Shown here in pieces: positions 1-9,042 of a stretch of DNA of 64,000 nucleotides; the first letter of the stretch is position 1, and each line of letters opens with the position of its first letter. Location of the stretch: contig JADHRD010000001.1 of NCBI GenBank assembly GCA_016777585.1, positions 1 through 64,000 on the forward strand, read 5' to 3'. The position numbers and the translations under genes were made by a program. The notes beneath the pieces were generated by a model. It was not told the DNA's origin and ran no database searches. It was given only the letters and a program-made list of their open reading frames with translations. Source of the DNA: Rhodospirillales bacterium. GTDB lineage: Bacteria; Pseudomonadota; Alphaproteobacteria; Rhodospirillales; UBA2165.

Positions 1-2
1 AG

Positions 3-776
3 GTGACCTTAGAAACCTCTTACATCAAAACAGCAATAACTTTAGCAGATCTCGCGAGGCCCATAGCTCAAAAATATTTTCGAACTAAAACTGACTTTTT
101 AAATAAGCTCGATAACAGCCCAGTTACGATTGCTGACCGTGAAATAGAAACAGCAATGCGATCTCAAATCCAGAGGGAATTCCCAGACCACGGAATACTC
201 GGCGAAGAATTCGAATCATATAATTTGGACTCAGACTACGTTTGGGTACTCGATCCTATAGACGGAACAAAATCTTTTATAACCGGCAAGCCTTTATTCG
301 GCGTATTGATCGCATTATGTTATAAAAACAGACCAATTTTAGGTATCATTGATCAACCTATACTCAAAGAGCGTTGGTTTGGTGCAAAAGGTTTAAACTC
401 GACACATAACAATAGAGCAATAGCCACTAGATCATGCACTAGTATGGCAGATGCTTGGTTATATGCTACCTCGCCTTCAATGTTTGAGAACAAAAATAAA
501 AGAGCCTTCGATAAACTATCCGAAAGAGTGAAATTTTCACTTTATGGAGCAGATTGTTATGCATATGGTTTACTGGCCTTAGGCTACACGGACATTGTAT
601 GCGAGGCATCACTTAAACCATACGATTATTGCGCGCTAGTGCCAATAATAGAGGGCGCTGGTGGAAAAATTTCTGACTGGTCCGGCAAACCAATATCCAT
701 GACGTCAGATGGGACAATATTAGCAGCTGGAAACAAAGATTTACATACAGAAGCTCTAAAACTTCTTAATGAATAA
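3..776 (+). CDS. hisN: Inositol-monophosphatase-family phosphatase, probable histidinol-phosphatase
   Basis: Mg-dependent phosphatase of the inositol monophosphatase fold, most like the alphaproteobacterial histidinol-phosphate phosphatase that acts late in histidine synthesis. Seen: the metal-binding GEEFE motif near residues 67-71, DPIDGTKSF at 84-92, and the C-terminal KPYDYCALVPIIEGAGG signature that supplies the last metal ligand. The 257-residue length is normal. The start used here is a GTG two bases from the window edge, so a start further upstream cannot be excluded. It converges on uppP with two bases between the stop codons. Substrate is inferred from family resemblance; a related IMPase-family substrate is possible. 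Confidence 0.8.
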   Translation: MTLETSYIKTAITLADLARPIAQKYFRTKTDFLNKLDNSPVTIADREIETAMRSQIQREFPDHGILGEEFESYNLDSDYVWVLDPIDGTKSFITGKPLFGVLIALCYKNRPILGIIDQPILKERWFGAKGLNSTHNNRAIATRSCTSMADAWLYATSPSMFENKNKRAFDKLSERVKFSLYGADCYAYGLLALGYTDIVCEASLKPYDYCALVPIIEGAGGKISDWSGKPISMTSDGTILAAGNKDLHTEALKLLNE

Positions 777-778
777 TA

Positions 779-1630
779 TTAATATGCCTCTAAATAACTC
801 CAAAAATTAAATTCAGGGGCTTTATAGGCTATGAATATTAAAATACCGCCGAGAACTATCCTATAAATAACAAAAGGCGTGAAATTTGCTCTTCGCAGCC
901 ATGCCATCAAAAGAGTTATAGCAAATAAAGCAAAAATAAATGATAAACTTACAAGTATTCCCGCTTCAATAACCATAAAATCTTTTCCTGATACATATAT
1001 CTCATAGCTCTTTAAAGATGCCGCTCCCAATATTGCTGGGATTGCTAAGAGCATTGAGAAACGCGCAGCATCTTGTCTCTCAACCCCTAAAAATCGAGCA
1101 GCTGTCATAGTGATGCCAGACCGGCTTGTTCCAGGAATCAGAGCCAATACTTGCATGAGACCTATAAAAATAGCTCCCGAAAATGAAATATGGTTAATTT
1201 TTAAAATGGTCATGCTGAGTTTATCTGCAAAAAAGAGCAAAACCCCAAATATCAAAGTTGTCCAGCCAATAATCTCTAGGGTACGGAGATTAATTACTAA
1301 ATACTTAGAGAGTAACAAACCGATAAATATCACGGGTAAGCTGGATATAATTAACTTTGTCAGAAGCAAAAAGTCAGAATTGACCTTGCTTTGGCTCTTT
1401 GTATTTAAAAATATCTTAACCACCGAGAATAGAAGTCGGTATATGTCGCGCCAAAAATAAATTATTACAGCCAAAAGGGTTCCAAGATGCACTGCTACGT
1501 CCATAACTAAACCTTGATCCTCAAGCCCGATTAACTTTGGTACAATAATTAGATGGCCAGATGATGAGATTGGTAAAAATTCTGTAATACCTTGAATAAA
1601 TGAAAGTAGAATTAATTGTAAAGTTGGCAT
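779..1630 (-). CDS. uppP: Undecaprenyl-diphosphatase
   Basis: Integral membrane enzyme of the BacA/UppP family that dephosphorylates undecaprenyl diphosphate to recycle the lipid carrier for peptidoglycan and LPS synthesis. Seen: the QGITE motif at residues 13-17 followed by FLPISSSGHL, and the second catalytic signature PGTSRSG at 166-172, with about eight hydrophobic segments over 283 residues (normal length). It diverges from the GST-fold gene at 1777, and the 146-base gap between them should hold both promoters, although no strong boxes stand out. Confidence 0.95.
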   Translation of the reverse strand: MPTLQLILLSFIQGITEFLPISSSGHLIIVPKLIGLEDQGLVMDVAVHLGTLLAVIIYFWRDIYRLLFSVVKIFLNTKSQSKVNSDFLLLTKLIISSLPVIFIGLLLSKYLVINLRTLEIIGWTTLIFGVLLFFADKLSMTILKINHISFSGAIFIGLMQVLALIPGTSRSGITMTAARFLGVERQDAARFSMLLAIPAILGAASLKSYEIYVSGKDFMVIEAGILVSLSFIFALFAITLLMAWLRRANFTPFVIYRIVLGGILIFIAYKAPEFNFWSYLEAY

Positions 1631-1776
1631 AAAATATGAACTCTTGATTAATTAATCATTATTATATTAAACATAGACATGACTGTAGAATTAAAAGGCT
1701 GGTACATGTGTTTCCAAAGTAACGTGCATCTACAAATTTTAGTTGTGATATGCTCACAGTAAGATATTAAGAGAAT

Positions 1777-2448
1777 ATGACCAGAACCCTGTATCATTTA
1801 TGGCTATCGCCACACTCCCGCAAAGTGAGATTAACGCTAGCAGAGAAAAACCTACCTTTCAACATGGTAGCTGAACAAACTTGGGAACGTAGACGAGATT
1901 TCTTAGCCCTAAACCCAACAGGAGAAGTCCCGGTACTTATTGAAGAAGATAATACGGTTCTATCAGAATCCATGGCAATTTGTGAATATCTAGAAGAGAA
2001 ACACCCTGAACCCAACCTAATAGGTGAAAACCCTTACGACCGAGCAGAAGTGAGAAGATTGGTAGCATGGTTTGATAAAAAATTTGACGAAGAGGTAACC
2101 TGTAAACTAGTAAATGAAAAAGTTATGAAACGTTTTTTGGGTCTTGGAGAACCAGACTCGAGGGAAATAAGAGCTGCAAAGACTAACATACACACGCATC
2201 TCAATTACATCACTTTTTTAACCGATCGAAGATTTTGGCTGGCTGGTGATAAAATTTCGCTAGCTGATTTTGCAGCTGCAGCACATTTATCCTGCATAGA
2301 TTACTTGGGAGATGTGCCTTGGATTGATCACGTATCAGCAAAAAATTGGTACGCTCGAATAAAATCACGTCCAAGCTTCAGGCAGATTTTATCCGACGCA
2401 ATTCCGGGTCTTCCTGCTCCAAAATACTACTCAGATCCCGATTTCTAA
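1777..2448 (+). CDS. fzlA: Glutathione S-transferase fold protein, probable FtsZ-binding FzlA
   Basis: Seen: a thioredoxin-like N-terminal half (residues 1-80, with SPHSRKVRLTLAEK and the NPTGEVPVL cis-proline loop, then ESMAICEYLEEK) and a helical C-terminal half (GDKISLADFAAAA), 223 residues. The C-terminal tail ends PKYYSDPDF, which resembles the tail of alphaproteobacterial FzlA, a GST homologue known in Caulobacter to bind FtsZ filaments and to link them to septal wall synthesis. Position next to uppP also fits the usual FzlA neighbourhood. The FzlA assignment is inference from sequence and context; a catalytic glutathione transferase is the alternative. Confidence 0.65.
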   Translation: MTRTLYHLWLSPHSRKVRLTLAEKNLPFNMVAEQTWERRRDFLALNPTGEVPVLIEEDNTVLSESMAICEYLEEKHPEPNLIGENPYDRAEVRRLVAWFDKKFDEEVTCKLVNEKVMKRFLGLGEPDSREIRAAKTNIHTHLNYITFLTDRRFWLAGDKISLADFAAAAHLSCIDYLGDVPWIDHVSAKNWYARIKSRPSFRQILSDAIPGLPAPKYYSDPDF

Positions 2449-2472
2449 TCACTTAAGTAAGATTTGATAATC

Positions 2473-3348
2473 ATGACAGATACGTTACGCAAATTATTCT
2501 TTTTTGGCCCTGGTTACACAGCGCAAACCATAAAACTCGTCTTAAATAAAAATATTAATGATTATGGAAAGTGGACCTTCTATGGATCTATAAGGGAAGA
2601 AAACCAATCAGAGTACTTAAGAAAAATTAATATTCAACCGGTACCATTCAATCAGGCGGAAGAAGCTCTAATGAATGCTGATGCCATCTTGTCATCAATT
2701 CCACCAAAAGAAAATGGAGATCCAGTTATCAACCATTACAGAAATCTTTTAGCGACACATTGCGATACTAAATGGGTAGGTTATTTATCAACTACTGGAG
2801 TTTACGGTAACACGGACGGAGCAATGGTTGCAGAAACAGCCAAACTTAATCCAACGCATCAGAGAAGTTACAGGCGAGTTAGAGCAGAGAAAGAATGGTT
2901 AGACCTAAATGCACATATTTTTAGATTACCAGGGATTTATGGCATTGGCAGATCAGCTATCGAACGCATTAAGAATGGAAATAATAAAAGCGTATTAAAA
3001 AGAGGACATCAGTTTTCACGTATTCATGTTGAAGACATTGCTCAGACAGTAATTTCTTCACTCCAAAAACCTAACCCCGGAAGCATATACAATGTATGCG
3101 ATGATGAATCTGCAGAACCCATAGACGTTGATAGTTTCGCAGCTAAACTTCTGGGCCTCGATCCCCCTGAGGCTATCCCCTTCGATGTCGCAATTCTAGG
3201 GATGTCTAAAATGGCAAAGTCCTTTTGGAGTGATAATCGACGCGTTAGCAATAGAAAAATAAAAAAAGAGCTTGGAATTAAGTTATTGCACCCAACGTTC
3301 AGAGAAGGACTAGAGACAATCCATAAGGCCATCCAAGACAAATCTTAA
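2473..3348 (+). CDS. NAD(P)-binding SDR/epimerase-family protein
   Basis: Extended short-chain dehydrogenase-like protein of about 291 residues. Seen: an N-terminal beta strand and the loop FFGPGYTA in place of the canonical GxxGxxG, then YLSTTGVYGN and RSYRRVRAEKEW, the region holding catalytic residues in sugar epimerases. A TTG at 2464 would add three residues; the ATG at 2473 is preferred. Homologues are common next to fzlA and the tRNA-modification gene queG in alphaproteobacteria, but their substrate is not established. Its 3' end overlaps the convergent hydrolase gene by 39 bases. Confidence 0.7.
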   Translation: MTDTLRKLFFFGPGYTAQTIKLVLNKNINDYGKWTFYGSIREENQSEYLRKINIQPVPFNQAEEALMNADAILSSIPPKENGDPVINHYRNLLATHCDTKWVGYLSTTGVYGNTDGAMVAETAKLNPTHQRSYRRVRAEKEWLDLNAHIFRLPGIYGIGRSAIERIKNGNNKSVLKRGHQFSRIHVEDIAQTVISSLQKPNPGSIYNVCDDESAEPIDVDSFAAKLLGLDPPEAIPFDVAILGMSKMAKSFWSDNRRVSNRKIKKELGIKLLHPTFREGLETIHKAIQDKS

Positions 3349-4095
3349 TTTCACTAAATTATTTGGCTTGCTCAGCCTATGGTCGCTATTTTTTAATAAT
3401 ATAACCTCTACATCAGTTGAAATTAATTGTTCTTGTATTCTTGTCGCAAATTCCCACGGTACAGAAACATCATCAATTCCATGTATCAGCCGAACTGGGC
3501 AATTAATCTCTATTCTATCATTTAATATTAAATATTTGCGGCCCTCGTCGATTAATTTTTTTGTAAATATATAATCATCATCATAATCACTTGAAACGGT
3601 TACTTGCCCATTTACCCTAATTTCTGCTAACTGGTCTTCAGTTAGTTCCTTTAACAGGAGTTCCTCCGTAAAATCGGGGGCAGCAGCCAGACCAACTAAA
3701 CCAGCAACACGATCGGGACGCGCAAGGGAAGTCAAAAACATAAGCCAACCACCCATTGAAGAACCTATCAAAATCTGGGGGCCTTCACTGAGTTGATCCA
3801 AAACGCTTATTGCATTTTCTAACCAGATTCCAATATGACCATCACTAAAATTGCCGCTTGATTGACCATGCCCAAAGTAGTCAAATCTAACAAAACGTTG
3901 GCCGCGTTCTCGAGCAAACCCTTCAATAGCTAGAGCTTTACTTCCATCCATGTTAGACATAAAACCTGGCATAAAAATAATACCAGGTAAATTATTTGAT
4001 TCTAGGTTGTCAGCTGAATGATACGCAATAAAATTTCCATTAGAAGTTTTTAAATTTTTAGGTAATGAGTTTTTGTCAGAAAAGGCATTTGTCAT
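3310..4095 (-). CDS. Alpha/beta hydrolase, ABHD10-like
   Basis: Seen: an alpha/beta hydrolase core with GSSMGGW at residues 111-117 (nucleophile Ser113), the acid loop IHGIDDVSVP and the base motif NSDHRLSKP, plus the FDYFGHGQSSG segment around residues 71-81 typical of esterases. 261 residues, no signal peptide, so cytoplasmic. The conserved pattern around RPDRVAGLVGLAAAPDF resembles the ABHD10/acyl-protein-thioesterase-like group widespread in alphaproteobacteria; this subgroup call is a recollection of family features. Physiological substrate unknown. It overlaps the 3' end of the convergent SDR gene. Confidence 0.8.
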   Translation of the reverse strand: MTNAFSDKNSLPKNLKTSNGNFIAYHSADNLESNNLPGIIFMPGFMSNMDGSKALAIEGFARERGQRFVRFDYFGHGQSSGNFSDGHIGIWLENAISVLDQLSEGPQILIGSSMGGWLMFLTSLARPDRVAGLVGLAAAPDFTEELLLKELTEDQLAEIRVNGQVTVSSDYDDDYIFTKKLIDEGRKYLILNDRIEINCPVRLIHGIDDVSVPWEFATRIQEQLISTDVEVILLKNSDHRLSKPNNLVKLRFVLDGLMDCL

Positions 4096-4199
4096 TAATT
4101 GTCCACTAGCAAGAAATAAGTTAACTTAAAAATTTATAAAGTTTGAGAAAAAATTAGTTAAAGTCAACGCCTTTTGGATTATTACAGGTCAATAAAAAT

Positions 4200-5369
4200 A
4201 TGAGCAAAAATATAAGTTTAAGTTCAGCAACAATAATGCAAGTTTTGCCGAGTTTAGTTACCGGTGGTGTTGAACGTGGGACCGTTGACGTTGCGAAAGC
4301 AATTACTAATGATGGAGGTCGCTCCATTGTTGTTTCGTCAGGAGGCCCTATGACTCATGAACTCGTTCGATCAGGCGTTGAACATTTCCAGATGAATGTG
4401 GAAAGTAAAAATCCCATAAATATCTGGAAAAATATCGGTAGACTTGTCAAAATTATTCAACAAAATAAAGTTGATATTATTCATCTCAGATCACGTGCAC
4501 CAGCATGGAGTGGCTGGTTTGCAGCAAAAAAAACCAACACACCTTTTGTGACAACCTTCCACGGCACCTACAGTGGGTATAATAATCCTATAAAAAGGCG
4601 GTACAATAAAATTATGGCAAACGGAGTTCGTGTTATTGCTATTTCGGATTTTATAGCTGGTCATATCAGACAATCATATGGTGTGAAAAATTCCTCAATA
4701 AGAATAATACCTCGGGGCTTTGACCCTAAAAATTTCAACGCCCAGAATATAAGCCATGAGAGAAAAATAAAATTAGCTAAACAATGGAGACTACCTGACG
4801 ACAAACTTGTTATTATGCTACCAGGTAGGCTTACTCGTTGGAAAGGCCAAATTAATTTCATCAGGGCCATAAATAAACTGGATAAAAATCAAATTCATGT
4901 TTTAATCGTGGGTTCAGATCAAGGGCGTATTAAATATAAAAACGAATTAGAAATGGAAATAAAAAAACTTAAACTAGAAAACACAATTAACATAATTGGG
5001 CATTGTGATGATATGCCAGCGGCTTACATGCTAACCGATGTAGTGGTTTCAGCATCAACCGAACCAGAGGCATTCGGCAGAGTCGCGGTAGAGGGTCAAG
5101 CCATGGGTCGCATGGTAGTGGCAACGGATCATGGCGGATCAAAGGAAACAATAGTAAATGGTCGCACTGGTTGGCTCGTTCAACCAAATGATACAAATAG
5201 TCTTGCTGATGCAATAAGAGTTGCCCTTACTATATCGCCTCAAGAGCGTTCAGTTATTGCACATAACGCAATAGAACATGTGCATTTAAGATATACTAAT
5301 GAATTAATGTGTTTGCGAACTTTAGAAACTTATAAGGAATTATTAACAAAGAATGTAACGTCATCGTGA
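4200..5369 (+). CDS. GT-B glycosyltransferase, family 4
   Basis: Retaining glycosyltransferase of the GT4 type, probably building lipopolysaccharide core or another surface glycan at the cytoplasmic membrane. Seen: N-terminal glycine-rich loop LVTGGVERGT (residues 19-28), the C-domain LPGRLTRWKGQ at 207-217, and the EX7E nucleotide-sugar motif with Glu290 and Glu298, followed by VATDHGGSKE. 389 residues, full length. The stop overlaps the start of the next glycosyltransferase by four bases (GTGA), so the two are translationally coupled. Donor and acceptor cannot be read from sequence. Confidence 0.88.
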   Translation: MSKNISLSSATIMQVLPSLVTGGVERGTVDVAKAITNDGGRSIVVSSGGPMTHELVRSGVEHFQMNVESKNPINIWKNIGRLVKIIQQNKVDIIHLRSRAPAWSGWFAAKKTNTPFVTTFHGTYSGYNNPIKRRYNKIMANGVRVIAISDFIAGHIRQSYGVKNSSIRIIPRGFDPKNFNAQNISHERKIKLAKQWRLPDDKLVIMLPGRLTRWKGQINFIRAINKLDKNQIHVLIVGSDQGRIKYKNELEMEIKKLKLENTINIIGHCDDMPAAYMLTDVVVSASTEPEAFGRVAVEGQAMGRMVVATDHGGSKETIVNGRTGWLVQPNDTNSLADAIRVALTISPQERSVIAHNAIEHVHLRYTNELMCLRTLETYKELLTKNVTSS

Positions 5370-6304
5370 GCGTGACTGATAAAATATTAGTCATCAAACT
5401 TGGTGCTCTTGGTGATTTTATGCAAGCTGCAGGTCCCTTTGGTGCAATCAGACAACACCATAGTGCATCGGAAATAACGCTTCTAACTACAGAACCATAT
5501 AGAGATTTTGCACTTGATTCTCCCTGGTTTAATAAAATAAAAATAGACTCTAAACCAAGTATGCTTGAAATTAAAGGTTGGCTACGAGTCAAGAAATGGT
5601 TAGCAGACAACAATTTTTCCCGCATCTACGATTTGCAAACCTCGGACCGTACTGGTTTTTATTTTAATTTAATGCGATTTTCAAAAAGAGGACTGAATAA
5701 GCCTGAATGGTCTGGAATTGCTAGAGGATGCAGCCACCGCCACAAAAATATAAACCGAGATCTAATGCACACTATTGAGCGTCAGAGGGAGCAATTATTT
5801 TTCGCGGGCATTAAAAAACCTTATAAAGAGGATTTTTCTTGGATTAAAAATAGTACCAGCAAATTCAAATTAGAAAAAAAATATATTGTAATAGCACCAG
5901 GCGGTTCAAAACATCGAAAAGAAAAACGCTGGCCGCGCGAGAATTTTCAAAAAATCATAAATTATATTGGACAGAACAAAATACAAACTGTTTTAATTGG
6001 TGATACAGAAGAAAAAAGGATGTTGAATGAGTTGGCTATGAATAACTCGAATTGTATATCATTGGCTGGTCAAACTAGCTTATTGGATTTATACAGCCTG
6101 TATAGCAAATCTCTATTAGCTATTGGCAATGACACTGGGCCCATGCATATGGCTGCTTTAAGTGGGTGTAAAACAATTGTCATCTTTTCTAAAGCATCTG
6201 AACCCGCACTATGTGCACAACGTGGAAGAGATGTTACGATCGTAAGAAAAAATAATTTATTAGAGATAACATCCGATGAGATTATTGAGTTATTCGAATT
6301 TTAA
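5366..6304 (+). CDS. Glycosyltransferase family 9 (heptosyltransferase-like)
   Basis: GT9 enzyme related to ADP-heptose:LPS heptosyltransferases. Seen: N-terminal KLGALGDFMQA loop that binds the acceptor side, IAPGGSKHRKEKRWP in the C domain, and the strongly conserved IGNDTGPMHMAALSGC sugar-nucleotide motif. 312 residues, close to family length. It starts at a GTG that overlaps the preceding stop. Together with the upstream GT4 gene it forms a two-gene unit, inferred to act in LPS inner-core assembly; the exact sugar is not determined. Confidence 0.88.
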   Translation: MSVTDKILVIKLGALGDFMQAAGPFGAIRQHHSASEITLLTTEPYRDFALDSPWFNKIKIDSKPSMLEIKGWLRVKKWLADNNFSRIYDLQTSDRTGFYFNLMRFSKRGLNKPEWSGIARGCSHRHKNINRDLMHTIERQREQLFFAGIKKPYKEDFSWIKNSTSKFKLEKKYIVIAPGGSKHRKEKRWPRENFQKIINYIGQNKIQTVLIGDTEEKRMLNELAMNNSNCISLAGQTSLLDLYSLYSKSLLAIGNDTGPMHMAALSGCKTIVIFSKASEPALCAQRGRDVTIVRKNNLLEITSDEIIELFEF

Positions 6305-6320
6305 TATCAAAGTAACTAAC

Positions 6321-6348
6321 TTGACACGATGTTAAAACAAACTACATT
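6321..6348 (+). promoter_or_regulatory. Candidate sigma-70 promoter for thrS
   Basis: A perfect TTGACA at 6321-6326 is followed after 16 bases by TACATT at 6343-6348, about 56 bases before the thrS ATG. A TATAAT at 6367-6372 is an alternative -10 but lacks a well-spaced -35. In AT-rich DNA such matches are common, so this is tentative. Confidence 0.3.
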
Positions 6349-6404
6349 TTGCGACTAATTATTGGCTATAATTTTTAGAGAAATAGATTTTTAAAAAAAA
6401 GTGA

Positions 6405-8312
6405 ATGATAAATTTAACACTTCCAGATGGACAGATAAAGCAATACAATAAACCCGTTACGGGTGAGTTTGTAGCTGAAGATATTGGCTCAGGCCTTGCG
6501 AAAGCCGCATTGGCTATCAAGGTTGATGGTTTGATGAAAGACCTATCTTTTATTATTGAAAAAGACTGTAATCTGTCAATTGTAACAGCAAAAGACGATG
6601 ATGCACTGGACCTATTGCGCCATGATGCAGCGCACGTGATGGCTCAAGCGGTTCAGGAACTTTTTCCCGAAACACAGGTTACAATAGGTCCATCAATTGA
6701 AAATGGTTACTACTATGATTTTGCTCGAGAGAAACCATTCTCGACCGATGATTTTGACGCTATTGAAGAAAAAATGATGAGTATCGTAGATCGTGACCTT
6801 AAGTTTATTCGTGAAGTCTGGAGCCGAGATAGGGCTATTAAATTTTTTAACGATAAAGGTGAAGTGTATAAAGCTGAACTCATCGAAGCTATTCCAATGA
6901 ACGAGGACGTTACAATTTACAAGCAGGGTGAATGGACAGATCTTTGTAGAGGCCCTCATTTACCATCAACTGGCAAACTTGGTAAAAATTTCAAACTTAT
7001 GAAACTCGCTGGAGCATATTGGCGTGGAGACTCTAACAATGAAATGCTCCAAAGAATATACGGCACAGCATGGGCCGATAAAAAACAGCTTAAAAATTAT
7101 CTTACTATGCTGGAGGAAGCCGAAAAAAGGGATCATCGACGTTTAGGTCGAGAAATGGACCTATTTCATATCCAAGAAGAAGCGCCAGGGGCTGCGTTTT
7201 GGCATCCCAAAGGGTGGAAGCTTTACCGAACAGTGCAAGATTACATCCGAAAAAAATTGGAGATAGCGGGATATCATGAAGTAAACACGCCTCAGTTAGT
7301 CAACAAATCTCTTTGGGAAGACTCAGGACATTGGGATAAGTTTAGAGAAGCGATGTTTGTTACCGAAACAGAAGACAAATCATTGGCCATAAAACCAATG
7401 AATTGTCCCTGCCACGTTCAGATTTTCCGACAAGGCACCAAAAGTTATAGAGATCTTCCTTTAAGAATGGCAGAGTTTGGTTCATGTCATCGAAATGAGC
7501 CATCTGGCTCTCTTCATGGTTTAATGCGCGTGAGAGCCTTTACTCAAGACGATGCCCATATCTTTTGTACAGAAGACCAAATAACGGAAGAGACAAAAAA
7601 TTTTTGTGACTTGCTAATGAGTGTTTATAAAGATTTTGGCTTTGAGGAAATTATTATTAAATTTTCAGATAGGCCAGAAATGCGTGCTGGTAGTAATGAC
7701 ACTTGGGACAAAGCCGAACAAGCGCTTACTGATGCAGTGGATGCCGCTGGATACAAATATGATTTAAATCCTGGAGAAGGAGCATTCTATGGGCCCAAAC
7801 TTGAATTTGTTCTCCGAGATGCTATCGGAAGAGACTGGCAATGTGGAACACTTCAGGTTGATTTTGTACTTCCAGAACGATTAGATGCGGTATATATTGG
7901 AGAAGATGGTAAAAAACACAGGCCAGTAATGTTACACAGGGCTATATTAGGCTCGTTTGAGCGTTTTATCGGGATATTAATTGAAAATTATTCAGGTCGC
8001 TTCCCATTCTGGTTAGCTCCGCTACAAATCATTGTAGCGACAATTACAGATGAAGTAATTCCATATGCAGAAAAAGTCTTATCGCAGTTAAAATTTCAGG
8101 GACTAGCTGCTTCAGCCGATTTTAGGAATGAAAAAATAAATTATAAAATCCGAGAACATTCGGCTGCAAAAGTTCCGATTATTATGGTACTTGGTCTGCG
8201 CGAAGCTGAAGAAGAAACTGTAGCTATGCGAAGACTTGGTGGAAAAAATCAAGAAATTCTTGCGCTAACATCAGCAATTGCTAAACTAAAATCGGAATCA
8301 GAATTTCCATGA
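6405..8312 (+). CDS. thrS: Threonyl-tRNA synthetase
   Basis: Class II synthetase that charges tRNA-Thr. Seen in order: TGS domain (residues 1-60), editing domain with the HDAAHVM motif near residue 73 and a later Cys-Arg pair (LCRGPHLP), catalytic core with zinc-binding MNCPCH near 332-337, the motif 2 region [28 protein letters not shown] as motif 3 region, and a C-terminal anticodon-binding domain. 635 residues, full length. No strong Shine-Dalgarno sequence precedes the ATG. It sits just upstream of infC, the usual order. Confidence 0.98.
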   Translation: MINLTLPDGQIKQYNKPVTGEFVAEDIGSGLAKAALAIKVDGLMKDLSFIIEKDCNLSIVTAKDDDALDLLRHDAAHVMAQAVQELFPETQVTIGPSIENGYYYDFAREKPFSTDDFDAIEEKMMSIVDRDLKFIREVWSRDRAIKFFNDKGEVYKAELIEAIPMNEDVTIYKQGEWTDLCRGPHLPSTGKLGKNFKLMKLAGAYWRGDSNNEMLQRIYGTAWADKKQLKNYLTMLEEAEKRDHRRLGREMDLFHIQEEAPGAAFWHPKGWKLYRTVQDYIRKKLEIAGYHEVNTPQLVNKSLWEDSGHWDKFREAMFVTETEDKSLAIKPMNCPCHVQIFRQGTKSYRDLPLRMAEFGSCHRNEPSGSLHGLMRVRAFTQDDAHIFCTEDQITEETKNFCDLLMSVYKDFGFEEIIIKFSDRPEMRAGSNDTWDKAEQALTDAVDAAGYKYDLNPGEGAFYGPKLEFVLRDAIGRDWQCGTLQVDFVLPERLDAVYIGEDGKKHRPVMLHRAILGSFERFIGILIENYSGRFPFWLAPLQIIVATITDEVIPYAEKVLSQLKFQGLAASADFRNEKINYKIREHSAAKVPIIMVLGLREAEEETVAMRRLGGKNQEILALTSAIAKLKSESEFP

Positions 8313-8440
8313 TCAGAGATTTAAGTTGTTAATAAAGTAAATCTTTGTGATAAAGAACTTGATTATTGGTGCCATAACTTCGGAGATTTATTATTGACAA
8401 AATTTGTGTATATAAATTCCTGATTATTTGGCAAAATTTA

Positions 8441-8459
8441 GAAGGAGAAAAAAAGAATC
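8441..8459 (+). promoter_or_regulatory. infC ribosome binding site and ATC start codon
   Basis: GAAGGAG at 8441-8447 lies nine bases before an ATC at 8457-8459 that opens the reading frame for the full conserved IF3 N terminus. An in-frame TAG at 8439-8441 overlaps the start of the ribosome binding site, so no ATG/GTG/TTG start is possible before the internal TTG at 8544, which would remove 29 conserved residues. Rare AUU/AUC starts are the known basis of IF3 autogenous control, since IF3 discriminates against such starts. Confidence 0.85.
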
Positions 8460-8993
8460 GCACGCCCACCATTTAACGCCACCCCTTCCAAGGAGGGACC
8501 GGCTATTAACGAAGGTATAGACTCAGAAAATGTCAGGTTAGTTTTGGCTGATGGAGAAATGGCAGGAGTTGTATCCAAGGAAGAAGCAATAGAACGTGCC
8601 CTTGAGGCTGGTTTAGATTTAGTGGCAATTTCACCAAATGCTGAGCCACCCGTGTGTAAAATACTGGACTATGGTAAATTCAAGTATGAAGCACAAAAGA
8701 AAAAAAATGAAGCCAAGAAAAAACAAAATGTTATTGTTGTAAAAGAAATTAAAATACGTCCTGGAATAGAAGACCATGATTATCATGTTAAGTTAAGAGC
8801 CATGAATAAATTTATAGCGGAAGGCGACAAGGTTAAAGTTACGCTACGTTTTAGAGGTAGGGAAATGGCACACCAAGAATTAGGTGGGAAAGTATTGGAT
8901 AGAGTGCGTGAAGACATGGAGACAGTGGCAAAGGTGGAACAATTTCCAAAGATGGAAGGCCGACAAATGACAATGGTTTTCTCCCCTAAATAG
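8457..8993 (+). CDS. infC: Translation initiation factor IF-3
   Basis: Binds the 30S subunit, prevents premature joining of 50S, and proofreads the start codon and initiator tRNA. Start set at the ATC at 8457: the protein then opens with (I/M)[18 protein letters not shown], as alphaproteobacterial IF3 does, and is 178 residues. Seen: N domain with [13 protein letters not shown] and the linker [16 protein letters not shown], then a C domain with [14 protein letters not shown] and [14 protein letters not shown]. Translation from the TTG at 8544 would truncate the N domain. Downstream the usual rpmI-rplT partner genes are displaced by the GAPDH-arsJ pair on the other strand. Confidence 0.95.
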   Translation: MARPPFNATPSKEGPAINEGIDSENVRLVLADGEMAGVVSKEEAIERALEAGLDLVAISPNAEPPVCKILDYGKFKYEAQKKKNEAKKKQNVIVVKEIKIRPGIEDHDYHVKLRAMNKFIAEGDKVKVTLRFRGREMAHQELGGKVLDRVREDMETVAKVEQFPKMEGRQMTMVFSPK

Positions 8994-9042
8994 TCTTAAC
9001 AAAGAAAATTAGCGGGTTTTGTTGAATATTTATATATTGTTT

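Noticed and set aside
1110-1460. 116-codon plus-strand frame inside uppP
   Set aside because: Antisense to UppP, whose motifs and membrane helices are unambiguous.
8394-8416. TTGACA with TATAAA ahead of infC as a promoter
   Set aside because: The spacer is only 11 bases, too short for a sigma-70 promoter; no better -10 lies at 16-18 bases.
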